Assembly (NCBI GenBank): GCA_947503935.1
Contig: CANNFR010000008.1
Span: 62,001 to 126,000 of the forward strand
Direction of reading: 5' to 3'
From: an uncultured Paracoccaceae bacterium
GTDB lineage: Bacteria > Pseudomonadota > Alphaproteobacteria > Rhodobacterales > Rhodobacteraceae
Length of the DNA: 64,000 nucleotides
Shown: positions 27,261 to 35,295 of the stretch, piece after piece
Position numbering within the stretch: position 1 is the stretch's first letter
Layout of the letters: every line of letters starts with the position of its first letter
Notes under the pieces: generated by a model
Databases searched by the model: none
What the model was told of the DNA's origin: nothing
Seen by the model: the letters and a program-made list of their open reading frames with translations, nothing else
Program-made: the position numbers and the translations under genes

Positions 27261-28430
27261 ATGCCAATGTTCAACGCGACGATGGGGTTTGGTCTGGGCG
27301 AGGATATCGACGCGCTTCGCGACATGGTCCACCGCTGGGCGCAGGAGCGGATCAAGCCTATCGCGGATGAGGTTGATCGCACCAATACCTTTCCGGCCGA
27401 TCTCTGGCGCGAGATGGGCGATCTGGGTCTTCTGGGCATAACCGTGCCGGACGAGGATGGCGGCGCCGGCATGGGATATCTGGCCCATGTCATCGCGGTG
27501 GAAGAGATCGCGCGCGCCAGTGCCAGCGTCAGCCTGTCCTACGGCGCGCATTCCAACCTTTGCGTCAATCAGATCAGCCTGAATGGCTCGGCCGAGCAGA
27601 AGGCCAAATACCTGCCAGGCCTGATCTCGGGTCAGCATGTGGGTGCCCTGGCGATGTCCGAGGCGGGTGCGGGATCGGACGTCGTCGGCATGAAGCTGCG
27701 CGCCGAAAAGAAGAACGGCTATTACACGCTGAACGGCACGAAATACTGGATCACCAACGGCCCCGATGCCACCACGCTGGTGGTCTATGCCAAGACCGAC
27801 CCCGAGGCGGGATCGAAGGGCATCACCGCCTTTCTGGTCGAGAAATCGATGAAGGGTTTTTCGACAAGCCCGCATTTCGACAAGCTGGGCATGCGCGGGT
27901 CGAACACGGCCGAGCTGGTCTTCGACGATGTCGAGGTCCCGTTCGAGAACGTGCTGGGCGAGGAAGGGCGCGGCGTGCGGGTTCTGATGTCGGGGCTCGA
28001 TTACGAACGTGTGGTCCTGTCTGGCATTGGCACCGGCATCATGGCCGCCTGCCTGGACGCGATCATGCCCTATCTGGCCGAGCGCAAGCAGTTCGGCCAG
28101 CGCATCGGGGATTTCCAGCTGATGCAGGGCAAGATCGCCGATATGTACACCGCCATGAACACCGCGCGGGCCTATGTCTACGCGGTCGCCGCCGCCTGCG
28201 ACCGGGGCCAGGTCACGCGGGCGGACGCGGCGGCCTGCGTGCTTTATGCCTCGGAACAGGCGATGGTCCAGGCCCACCAGGCGGTGCAAGCGATGGGCGG
28301 CGCAGGCTTCATGAACGACAGCCCCGTTGCGCGCCTCTTCCGCGACGCCAAACTGATGGAAATCGGCGCCGGTACCAGTGAGATCCGCCGCATGCTGGTC
28401 GGGCGCGAGATGATGGGGGCGATGGGGTGA
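27261..28430 (+). CDS. ivd: Isovaleryl-CoA dehydrogenase
   Basis: 389 residues of the acyl-CoA dehydrogenase family, with [26 protein letters not shown], the FAD-contact [17 protein letters not shown] segment and a C-terminal [17 protein letters not shown]. It converts isovaleryl-CoA to 3-methylcrotonyl-CoA, the first committed step of leucine catabolism after transamination and decarboxylation, and gives electrons to ETF. The other genes of the pathway follow downstream on the same strand. Its stop is overlapped by the next gene. A second Met at 27267 may be the real start. Confidence 0.93.
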   Translation: MPMFNATMGFGLGEDIDALRDMVHRWAQERIKPIADEVDRTNTFPADLWREMGDLGLLGITVPDEDGGAGMGYLAHVIAVEEIARASASVSLSYGAHSNLCVNQISLNGSAEQKAKYLPGLISGQHVGALAMSEAGAGSDVVGMKLRAEKKNGYYTLNGTKYWITNGPDATTLVVYAKTDPEAGSKGITAFLVEKSMKGFSTSPHFDKLGMRGSNTAELVFDDVEVPFENVLGEEGRGVRVLMSGLDYERVVLSGIGTGIMAACLDAIMPYLAERKQFGQRIGDFQLMQGKIADMYTAMNTARAYVYAVAAACDRGQVTRADAAACVLYASEQAMVQAHQAVQAMGGAGFMNDSPVARLFRDAKLMEIGAGTSEIRRMLVGREMMGAMG

Positions 28431-29077
28431 GGGGCATCACGGCACGATTGGTAACCAGACTGCGGCAATTGATGTGCGTATCAGGCCTTTGCCTTTCTCT
28501 CACATTGCTCGCAAGCACGGCTATGGCCCAGGACATGAACAGGGTGTTTGCCAAATTCCAGGCCAGACAAGCAGATAATCCGGGTCAGCTTGCGGCCTGC
28601 ACTGCCGAGACCATGATTGCCGACCTGCGGGATGAGGCGTTCTACGGAACCTGCGAGGCGGGCGACCTGTCGTGTTTCCGGGCTGTTGGCAGCACGCTTG
28701 CCAGTATCTGCCTGACCCTCGATCTTTTCTCATGTGGTGGGGGCACGCCGCAAAGCGCGGAGCAGATCGCTGACACCCGTGAGTGCCAACAGGACCTCCG
28801 CAGTTTCGCAGATGCGGCCTATCAGGCGATCCATGCGGAATTGCCCGCGCCACGGGATATCGGCAAGATCGAGGCGCTCGGCTTCACCGAAGAACGTCGC
28901 ATTACTCAGGAGCTTGACGACGTCAACGTGCAGGCCTGGCCCGCTGATTGCGGCCCGTTCCCGGCCGAGACACTTGCCACAAGTGATATCGGATGCGCGA
29001 ACATGTTCTCGGCCGAACGTCTGAAGCTGGTCAGCAGCATTGCCAGCGTGTTGCACGGGGCGGCGGATGCTTTCTAG
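28427..29077 (+). CDS. Secreted hypothetical protein in the leucine operon
   Basis: Up to 216 residues from a GTG at 28427 overlapping the ivd stop by four bases; an ATG at 28472 gives a cleaner signal peptide ([19 protein letters not shown]). The mature part has at least eight Cys ([52 protein letters not shown]), suggesting a disulfide-rich periplasmic protein. I do not recognise the family. The following gene begins inside its 3' end. It opens a five-gene cassette inserted between ivd and mccB. Confidence 0.65.
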   Translation: MRGITARLVTRLRQLMCVSGLCLSLTLLASTAMAQDMNRVFAKFQARQADNPGQLAACTAETMIADLRDEAFYGTCEAGDLSCFRAVGSTLASICLTLDLFSCGGGTPQSAEQIADTRECQQDLRSFADAAYQAIHAELPAPRDIGKIEALGFTEERRITQELDDVNVQAWPADCGPFPAETLATSDIGCANMFSAERLKLVSSIASVLHGAADAF

Positions 29078-29621
29078 ACGCGGGCAGAAACGCGTCTCTG
29101 TGCGCTGGCGCTTGGCACAAGCGGTTGTCACAGCCGGGCTTTTTGCACTGTGGTTCGTGCCCGCACCTCTTGCCGCGCAATCCGTGGTTCTGGACGAGGC
29201 GATTGTCGAGGCCTGTTATGCCGATGCCCCCCTCGGGGCCCATGCCCCCGATTGCGCGGGCGCGGCGGCAGAGCGCTGTAAAGAAGACAATCAGGGCGAT
29301 CCCACGGCAATCGCCGCCGCGTGCATACGCTACGAAATGGGCGTTTGGGATTGGCTTTACACGGCTGAATACGGCGGGTTCTTGCCCGCGCTTGAGGCCA
29401 TCGATGCTCAAAACCCCGATCAGGCTGTTCCACGCGGTCAAACCCTTCAGGCGTCCGAGCAGTATTGGCGCCTTCAACGCGATGCCGATTGCCGGTTGCT
29501 CTATGCGTTGGGCCAGCAGGATCACCCGACCGCTCTTGCGGCCTCGACCCGTTGCGAACTGGCCCTGACGGTGGCGCGGGCCTTACGCTTGCGTGATCTT
29601 CGGGGCGGTCTGACGCCATGA
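29067..29621 (+). CDS. Secreted LprI-like (DUF1311) protein, divergent
   Basis: About 184 residues from the ATG at 29067, which overlaps the preceding gene by 11 bases; an ATG at 29040 is also in frame. A signal peptide ends near FVPAPLAAQS. The C-terminal half, with QASEQYWRLQRDADCRLLYAL and then STRCELALTVARALRLRDL, follows the pattern of lysozyme-inhibitor LprI-type domains (helix with W...DADC, later Cys and R-x(2)-L helix). The match is weaker than for the two paralogues downstream. Probably periplasmic. Confidence 0.65.
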   Translation: MLSRRGQKRVSVRWRLAQAVVTAGLFALWFVPAPLAAQSVVLDEAIVEACYADAPLGAHAPDCAGAAAERCKEDNQGDPTAIAAACIRYEMGVWDWLYTAEYGGFLPALEAIDAQNPDQAVPRGQTLQASEQYWRLQRDADCRLLYALGQQDHPTALAASTRCELALTVARALRLRDLRGGLTP

Positions 29622-30040
29622 CCGGGCCCCGCCCGCCCAAGCGCAAACGTTTGACGCCGCAGGAGAAAAAGCGGCTGTCCTATCTGAGGGACCGACGCGA
29701 GGCTTACGGCCAGAACGACAAGGCCGCGCGCCGGCTGGTGCCGCTTCATAAGGCCAAAGCCAACAGGCGCGTCCGGCGGGGCGACAAGCTGGCCCTTGCC
29801 GCAGCTGATCCCGACGCACTTGAGATGATCGCCCCCAGGCGCCCGAAACCCGATTGGCGCAAAGCCCCGGGCGTCACGCTGCGCAAGGCGGTTGAGGCCA
29901 GCCGCGAGGCCCGCATGCGCAGATCTGGACGCCGACATCGCACCAAGCAGGGCTGGATCGCCTGGTATACACGTTTCTACAATGAGGCCGTCGCGCGCCG
30001 GATGGAACGGCTATTATTCGCCCGCAAGGACGACGGATGA
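29618..30040 (+). CDS. Basic hypothetical protein
   Basis: 140 residues, strongly basic (Arg/Lys-rich, for example ARRLVPLHKAKANRRVRRGD and REARMRRSGRRHRTKQGW), no signal peptide or membrane span. The end WIAWYTRFYNEAVARRMERLLF looks like an amphipathic helix. Nucleic-acid or ribosome binding would suit the charge but is only inference; I do not recognise the family. It overlaps its neighbours by four bases on both sides (ATGA junctions), so it is embedded among the secreted genes although it looks cytoplasmic. Confidence 0.6.
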   Translation: MTGPRPPKRKRLTPQEKKRLSYLRDRREAYGQNDKAARRLVPLHKAKANRRVRRGDKLALAAADPDALEMIAPRRPKPDWRKAPGVTLRKAVEASREARMRRSGRRHRTKQGWIAWYTRFYNEAVARRMERLLFARKDDG

Positions 30041-30525
30041 GGCCGCCACGATCTGTCTTCCGGCACGGGTTGGCTTTAGGGACGGCTCTCGCAATTCTGG
30101 TGCTGTCACAGCCTGCCTTTGCCGAGGCGCCACAGTTTCCGCAAGACACTCAAGTCTGTGTCCGCGCGGCCGCGCAAAGCGATGCGGACCCCGCGACCCT
30201 GAAAGACTGTGCCCTGCGGTCAACACGGGCCTGCCAGGCGCGGGAGCCCTTCGTGTCTTGTGCCGAACGCGAGATGGAGTTCTGGCGCGGTCTTCTGGAC
30301 CAGACCCTCGCCAGCTTTCTGGGCGCGGCGGCGCAGGATCATGACCGCCCCCACCTGGCCGACGCCCTGAGCCGCTCGCAAAAAGCATGGGAAATCTACG
30401 TCGAGGCCCATTGCCATGCAGTAGAGCGGGCAATGCTGGGCGGGTCTGGCGCGGCGCCTGAAGAGCTGTCATGCCAATTGAACCACATCGTCGCGCGGAT
30501 CATCGCATTGCAGGGCCTCGATTGA
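30037..30525 (+). CDS. Secreted LprI-like (DUF1311) protein
   Basis: 162 residues with a signal peptide (ILVLSQPAFAEA). The C-terminal domain shows the DUF1311/LprI pattern well: DALSRSQKAWEIYVEAHCHA, then GGSGAAPEELSCQLNHIVARIIAL, with the two Cys expected to form a disulfide. N-terminal Cys pairs (CVRAA, CALRSTRACQ, FVSCAERE) are shared with the next gene. The prototype LprI inhibits lysozyme, so protection of peptidoglycan in the periplasm is the family-based guess. Confidence 0.75.
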   Translation: MRPPRSVFRHGLALGTALAILVLSQPAFAEAPQFPQDTQVCVRAAAQSDADPATLKDCALRSTRACQAREPFVSCAEREMEFWRGLLDQTLASFLGAAAQDHDRPHLADALSRSQKAWEIYVEAHCHAVERAMLGGSGAAPEELSCQLNHIVARIIALQGLD

Positions 30526-31004
30526 TGTGTGCCATCCGCGCCATCGCTTTGTCTGCTGCCGCATTGATGGCAGGTCACGCGGTGATGGCAGACATCATCC
30601 CGCTCCCACCCGACACGCCCCTTTGCGCCGCACCTGTTTTGCAAGATGTCGATGCCTCGGCCGCCCTGCGCGACTGCGCGCTTTTGTCGACCCGCGCCTG
30701 TGAAGCCGAAAACGGATTTGTCATCTGCGCCAGTCTTGAGACCGCGTATTGGGAAAGCGTGATGGCCAGCGAGGTCACGGCCCATCTAAGGGCCCATGCT
30801 GCCTACGACGCACGCCTGCCCGGACTTCAGGGCGTCGGATCAGCCGTGATGGATGCGCAAGCGGCGTGGCAGGCCTATGCCGAGGCGCAGTGCGATCTGG
30901 TCATGGCCATCAACTCACCCGGCTCGGGCGAGATGCCGTCCGGCGCGTATTGCCTGCTGCACATGACTGTCGACCGTATCATTGAACTGCGTGAAATGCC
31001 CTGA
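30525..31004 (+). CDS. Secreted LprI-like (DUF1311) protein, paralogue of preceding gene
   Basis: 159 residues from the ATG at 30525, whose A is the last base of the preceding stop. Signal peptide MCAIRAIALSAAALMAGHAV. It aligns along its length with the previous protein: PLCAAP, CALLSTRACEAENGFVICAS, then MDAQAAWQAYAEAQCDLV and YCLLHMTVDRIIELRE. This tandem pair clearly arose by duplication. It ends the five-gene cassette 77 bases before mccB. Confidence 0.75.
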   Translation: MCAIRAIALSAAALMAGHAVMADIIPLPPDTPLCAAPVLQDVDASAALRDCALLSTRACEAENGFVICASLETAYWESVMASEVTAHLRAHAAYDARLPGLQGVGSAVMDAQAAWQAYAEAQCDLVMAINSPGSGEMPSGAYCLLHMTVDRIIELREMP

Positions 31005-31081
31005 GGACAGCGGTGCGATCACACGTGTTCCCGTCCGGACGCGCGTCCGCTATAAGCGCGAAAAGAGATGGGGCGGTTTGA

Positions 31082-32686
31082 ATGATACTGAAAAGCGCGG
31101 TTCAGCCAAATTCGGAAACCTTTGCGGCCAATGTGGCGGCGCATCAGGCTGCATTGTCGGCCGTGTCCGAAGCCACGCAAGTCGCGATTGCGGGCGGGGG
31201 CGAGAAAGCGCGCGCGCGCCATGTCTCTCGCGGTAAGATGCCCCCGCGCGAACGGGTGTCGCGCCTCTTGGACCCCGGCTCGCCCTTTCTTGAGGTCGGC
31301 CTGTTCGCGGCCCATGGGCTTTACAACGGCGACAGCCCCTCGGCCGGTGTCATCGCAGGCGTCGGGCGCGTTGCGGGGCGCGAGGTGATGATCGTGTGCA
31401 ACGATGCCACCGTGAAGGGCGGCACCTATTACCCGATGAGTGTGAAAAAGCACCTCCGCGCCCAGGAGATCGCCGAGGCGAACCATCTGCCTTGCGTCTA
31501 TCTGGTCGATAGTGGCGGCGCCAACCTGCCCAACCAGGACGAGGTTTTCCCCGACCGCGACCATTTCGGGCGCATTTTCTACAATCAGGCGCAGATGTCG
31601 GCCAAGGGCATTCCGCAGATCGCGGTGGTCATGGGCTCGTGCACCGCCGGGGGGGCTTATGTGCCCGCGATGTCGGATGTGACGATCATCGTCAAGAACC
31701 AGGGCACTATCTTTCTGGCCGGGCCGCCTTTGGTGAAGGCCGCGACGGGCGAGGTGGTCAGCGCCGAGGATCTGGGCGGCGGCGATGTGCATACGCGCCT
31801 GTCGGGCGCGGCCGATTATCTGGCCGATGACGATGCCCATGCGCTGGCTCTGGCGCGCCGCGCGGTGGCGAACCTGAACCGGGTGAAGCCGCAGGCCCTG
31901 CAATTGCAAACGCCGGAAGAGCCCGCCTATGACCCGGCGGAAATCCTGGGCGTGGTTCCGGCGGACCTGCGCACGCCCTATGACATCCGCGAGGTGATCG
32001 CGCGCGTCGTCGATGGCTCGCGTTTCGATGAGTTCAAGGCCCGCTACGGCACCACGCTGGTCTGCGGGTTCGCCCATGTGATGGGCATGCCGGTGGGGAT
32101 CATCGCCAATAACGGCGTGCTGTTCTCGGAATCCGCCGTCAAGGGCGCGCATTTCGTCGAGCTCTGCAGTCAACGTGGTATCCCCTTGGTTTTCTTGCAG
32201 AATATCACCGGTTTTATGGTCGGCCAAAAGTATGAGGCGGGCGGTATCGCCAAGGATGGCGCCAAGCTGGTCACGGCTGTGGCCACCACCTCGGTGCCCA
32301 AGATCACCATGTTGGTGGGCGGGTCCTTTGGGGCGGGCAATTACGGCATGTGCGGGCGCGCCTACAGCCCCCGCTTCCTCTGGACCTGGCCCAATTCGCG
32401 CATCAGCGTCATGGGCGGCGAGCAGGCCGCGGGCGTTCTGGCCACCGTCCGCCGCGACGCGATGGAGCGCAAGGGCGAGGCCTGGAGCGCCGAGGACGAG
32501 GCCGCCTTCAAGCAGCCCACCATCGACATGTTCGAGGCACAATCCCACCCCCTCTACGCCTCTGCGCGCCTCTGGGACGACGGCATCATCGACCCCCGCA
32601 AAACCCGCGACGTTCTGGCGCTGAGCCTGGCCGCCGCGCTGAATGCGCCGATCGGAAAGACGCGGTTCGGTGTGTTCAGAATGTGA
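31082..32686 (+). CDS. mccB: Methylcrotonyl-CoA carboxylase carboxyltransferase (beta) subunit
   Basis: 534 residues of the biotin-dependent carboxyltransferase family, with the oxyanion-hole segments [17 protein letters not shown] and [20 protein letters not shown], and the acyl-CoA-side [20 protein letters not shown]. Together with the biotinylated subunit (35288) it makes 3-methylglutaconyl-CoA from 3-methylcrotonyl-CoA in leucine degradation. The ivd gene upstream and the HMG-CoA lyase downstream identify it as MCC rather than propionyl- or geranyl-CoA carboxylase. Separated from its partner subunit by an inserted five-gene cassette. Confidence 0.93.
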   Translation: MILKSAVQPNSETFAANVAAHQAALSAVSEATQVAIAGGGEKARARHVSRGKMPPRERVSRLLDPGSPFLEVGLFAAHGLYNGDSPSAGVIAGVGRVAGREVMIVCNDATVKGGTYYPMSVKKHLRAQEIAEANHLPCVYLVDSGGANLPNQDEVFPDRDHFGRIFYNQAQMSAKGIPQIAVVMGSCTAGGAYVPAMSDVTIIVKNQGTIFLAGPPLVKAATGEVVSAEDLGGGDVHTRLSGAADYLADDDAHALALARRAVANLNRVKPQALQLQTPEEPAYDPAEILGVVPADLRTPYDIREVIARVVDGSRFDEFKARYGTTLVCGFAHVMGMPVGIIANNGVLFSESAVKGAHFVELCSQRGIPLVFLQNITGFMVGQKYEAGGIAKDGAKLVTAVATTSVPKITMLVGGSFGAGNYGMCGRAYSPRFLWTWPNSRISVMGGEQAAGVLATVRRDAMERKGEAWSAEDEAAFKQPTIDMFEAQSHPLYASARLWDDGIIDPRKTRDVLALSLAAALNAPIGKTRFGVFRM

Positions 32687-32716
32687 GGGAACAGCACCGA
32701 TGAGAAGGGTCACAAT

Positions 32717-32749
32717 ACGTGCACAGCGTGTGCACCGGACGTGCACCAG
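32717..32749 (+). promoter_or_regulatory. Triple GTGCAC array with 11-bp period
   Basis: GTGCAC occurs at 32719-32724, 32730-32735 and 32741-32746, exactly 11 bases apart, inside units ACGTGCACAGC, GTGTGCACCGG and ACGTGCACCAG. It starts about 30 bases after the mccB stop and precedes the next small gene. Helically phased, self-complementary sites suggest an operator; no regulator is identified. Confidence 0.5.
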
Positions 32750-32818
32750 AAGATGCGCGCAGACAGCCTTAAGCTTCAGTCTCAAAATGATGAGGAGCGG
32801 CGCGGTGCCGATGGCCTC

Positions 32819-33094
32819 ATGCCCGTGACCGGACGCATCGAAGAGGTCTTCGAGATTGCGGGGCTCGGGATCGTCTTGTTCCTGGAGGAATGGGAAGGAG
32901 AATTCTCAATGCCTGCCACGGTGCGCGTCGCCGGTCATGCGCTAGTGCTTGGCGGGTTTGACTATCCCAGAACCCTGCGACGCGACCCGTCATCGCCGCC
33001 GCTGGCGCTTTGGGTCAAAGACATCGGCATATCCGAGGCACGGGGCTGGATCGGTGCGGATATTGTTGTCGACAGAGCAGAGGGAACGCGGTGA
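32819..33094 (+). CDS. Small hypothetical protein
   Basis: 91 residues from the ATG at 32819 ([17 protein letters not shown]); the frame is open upstream to a GTG at 32741 inside the GTGCAC array. The sequence [21 protein letters not shown] followed by [20 protein letters not shown] looks like a small beta-barrel resembling translation-factor domain 2, with [16 protein letters not shown] ending the fold. The resemblance is by eye and I assign no function. One base separates it from the macro-domain gene. Confidence 0.55.
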   Translation: MPVTGRIEEVFEIAGLGIVLFLEEWEGEFSMPATVRVAGHALVLGGFDYPRTLRRDPSSPPLALWVKDIGISEARGWIGADIVVDRAEGTR

Positions 33095-33095
33095 G

Positions 33096-33656
33096 ATGGG
33101 CGCGGCCATTGAGATCGTTCAAGCCGATATCACGACTTTAGCGGTCGATGTGATCGTCAATGCGGCCAACCGCTCACTGTTGGGGGGCGGGGGCGTGGAT
33201 GGAACCGTTCACCGTGCCGCGGGGCCGGGGCTGCTGGCGGAATGTCGCGCGCTTGGGGGTTGTAATACTGGCGAGGCCAAGATGACGGCTGGCTATGATT
33301 TACCTGCGGCCTATGTAATCCACACGGTCGGCCCGATCTGGCGCGGCGGCGATCAGGGCGAGGCCAAATTGCTGGCCGCTTGTTACCGGGTGTCCCTGCA
33401 ACTGGCCGAGGAAAAGGGATGCGCCAGCATCGCATTTCCCGCGATTTCCACCGGCGCCTATTCCTTTCCCCATGATCTGGCAGCCGAGACTGCCATTAAG
33501 ACGGTGTGCGATGTGGCGCATGACCTGAAGAACGTGCAGCGTATCTTGATGGTTTCACTGGATGCACGAACAAAGCGGCATCTTGAAAACGCCATGGCCA
33601 GGTATCGATCCACCCGGGAACATCGGGACAACAGGCGGAGCGGGTCATCGTGGTAA
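33096..33656 (+). CDS. Macro-domain protein (ADP-ribose / O-acetyl-ADP-ribose deacetylase type)
   Basis: 186 residues; the ATG at 33096 gives the family start. The macro fold is clear: [21 protein letters not shown], the ligand loop [40 protein letters not shown], and the second loop [19 protein letters not shown]. This matches the YmdB/MacroD type that removes ADP-ribose-linked acetyl groups or mono-ADP-ribose. It stands between mccB and mccA with an ASCH gene nearby. The last 20 residues are Arg/Ser-rich and not part of the fold. Confidence 0.9.
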   Translation: MGAAIEIVQADITTLAVDVIVNAANRSLLGGGGVDGTVHRAAGPGLLAECRALGGCNTGEAKMTAGYDLPAAYVIHTVGPIWRGGDQGEAKLLAACYRVSLQLAEEKGCASIAFPAISTGAYSFPHDLAAETAIKTVCDVAHDLKNVQRILMVSLDARTKRHLENAMARYRSTREHRDNRRSGSSW

Positions 33657-34117
33657 AGGCGGATGATCCGAAGCTAGAAATCTTCATTGGATGCGGCCAT
33701 TCCGCTTTGACCGATGCCTTGCCGGAGGATACGGCCTTGCGTCTCAGCCTGGTGAGCGAACCTCCGGCGGCGCTTGGCGATATGGCGTGGGTCTATCGGG
33801 TTACCGATGGCACGCTTAAGGTGCGGTGGCTGCAGGAGGAGGCTTGGGCCGATGCCGCGGCTGGAATCTACGTCATGGACGGCAATCCAAGAGGGTATGC
33901 CGCGCTCCGGGTCATCTGCACAGTCGCGCTGGGTGCCGCGCCGGTGCGGCTCTTCTCGCGGGTGGAGGGGTCTCAACCGCCGCCGCCTGAGGTCAAGCCG
34001 CTGACGGTTGACCAGATCGTGCCGGGCGCGCTGCTCTTTTCAGGCCTGTGGGGTGAGGTGCCGGCCTGTCTCTACGCTTTGGAGGCAACGGATGACGGTT
34101 TCCCTGCAAGACGCTAA
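33650..34117 (+). CDS. Hypothetical protein
   Basis: 155 residues from a GTG at 33650 that overlaps the macro-domain stop. Not recognised. The first half alternates strands ([44 protein letters not shown]), the middle has [24 protein letters not shown], and the C-terminal part is Pro-rich then [16 protein letters not shown]. The 3' end overlaps the ASCH-domain gene by 26 bases. Coupling with both neighbours suggests a shared transcript. Confidence 0.5.
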   Translation: MVKADDPKLEIFIGCGHSALTDALPEDTALRLSLVSEPPAALGDMAWVYRVTDGTLKVRWLQEEAWADAAAGIYVMDGNPRGYAALRVICTVALGAAPVRLFSRVEGSQPPPPEVKPLTVDQIVPGALLFSGLWGEVPACLYALEATDDGFPARR

Positions 34118-34514
34118 AGCGGCCTATCCGGACGCGGAGACGTTCACCTTCGGCGACAACCGCGCGCTCTGTGATCGGTTGCTTGCGCTTGTCAGGGCGG
34201 GCCAGAAAACGGCGACCTGCGGGGCGCTGAGCAGCTTTGAAGCTGATGGCGAGGCGCTGCCGGTCGTTGGCCGCAAGGACATCGCGCTGGACTGGGACGG
34301 TGCGCCGGCGCTGGTGATCGAGACCACCGAGGTCACGATCCGCCGGTTCTGCGACGTGGATGCCGATTTCGCCTTGGCCGAGGGCGAGAACGAGACCCTG
34401 GAAGGCTGGCAGGCAGATCACCGGCGGTTTTTTGAGCGGAATGGCGGCTGGGACCCCGAGATGGAGTTGGTCTGCGAGCGCTTCCGGCTGGTCGCGGATT
34501 TCGCGGCGCTGTAA
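34092..34514 (+). CDS. ASCH-domain protein
   Basis: 140 residues from the ATG at 34092. The ASCH fold, a PUA-like RNA- or nucleotide-binding barrel, is seen in ALVRAGQKTATCGALSSFEADGEALPVVG, then LDWDGAPALVIETTEVTIRRF and the acidic ALAEGENETLEGWQADHRRFFE. Related proteins bind RNA or hydrolyse modified nucleosides such as N4-acetylcytidine; which applies here is unknown. Nearby macro-domain gene suggests nucleotide or ADP-ribose chemistry (inference). Confidence 0.82.
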   Translation: MTVSLQDAKAAYPDAETFTFGDNRALCDRLLALVRAGQKTATCGALSSFEADGEALPVVGRKDIALDWDGAPALVIETTEVTIRRFCDVDADFALAEGENETLEGWQADHRRFFERNGGWDPEMELVCERFRLVADFAAL

Positions 34515-34545
34515 AGAGGGCGCAGGGAAAGTGTGAAACGGCGCA

Positions 34546-35295
34546 ATGACATCTCGACCCATCGCCCCTGTTCCGCGCGTCTGGATCGCGGTCTTTCTGT
34601 TGCCCTGCTGGGTGACGGCCGCTCTGGGCATCGCGGCGGCAAGTCTGCCGGGGGTCGGGATCGCGGTGGCCTCGCTTGCCCTTGCGGGCCTGATCCTGGC
34701 CGGGCAGGTCGGTAAATACCCCGCGCTGACCATCGTCGGGCTTGCCTGGCTTGGCGTGGTCCTGTTGATCGGGGCGGGTCTGGCGGCACTCTTGGGCTCT
34801 GTTCCGGCTCTGCTGATCGGCGGGGTGCTGGCGATGATCGCGACCATTGCGGGCGTCCGCATCGCGTTGCCCTGGGGCCAGGCGCGCGCGGCGGCTCTGG
34901 CGCGAAAGGGGCGGGCCATTCGCGAGTGGGAATGGGTCTATACCGGCCGCGATTTCGCGCTGTCGCATCCCCTGGCGCGGCGATTGGGCGGGATCATCTG
35001 GGTTGTGGCCTTCATCATCGGGCAATGGATGTTTGCCCTCTACACCCTGGTGCAGATCGGCGCGCCGGTCTGGCCGTGGCTGGTCTTCGCGTTCTACTCG
35101 CTGTTGCCCCTCTTGACGGTCATCGCGCTTTTCCGCCGCCATCCCATCGCCTGGCCACTGGTCTGGTGGGGCTTGCTGATGGGGCTACCGTTCAGCCTGC
35201 CGCTGATCGTATACTGGGCCGATGGGGTGCGGCCCAATCTGATCTATCGCCACCGTTTTGAGCGGCTCGTGACACCGGGGGAAGAGAGTGTTTGA
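34546..35295 (+). CDS. Hypothetical membrane protein
   Basis: 249 residues with about seven hydrophobic segments: a block of four in the first 115 residues, a cytoplasmic basic loop (ARAAALARKGRAIREWEWVY), then three more ending at LPFSLPLIVYWADG. Not recognised. The final eight bases overlap the GTG start of mccA, so it may be coexpressed with the carboxylase. Last gene of the second inserted cassette. Confidence 0.6.
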   Translation: MTSRPIAPVPRVWIAVFLLPCWVTAALGIAAASLPGVGIAVASLALAGLILAGQVGKYPALTIVGLAWLGVVLLIGAGLAALLGSVPALLIGGVLAMIATIAGVRIALPWGQARAAALARKGRAIREWEWVYTGRDFALSHPLARRLGGIIWVVAFIIGQWMFALYTLVQIGAPVWPWLVFAFYSLLPLLTVIALFRRHPIAWPLVWWGLLMGLPFSLPLIVYWADGVRPNLIYRHRFERLVTPGEESV

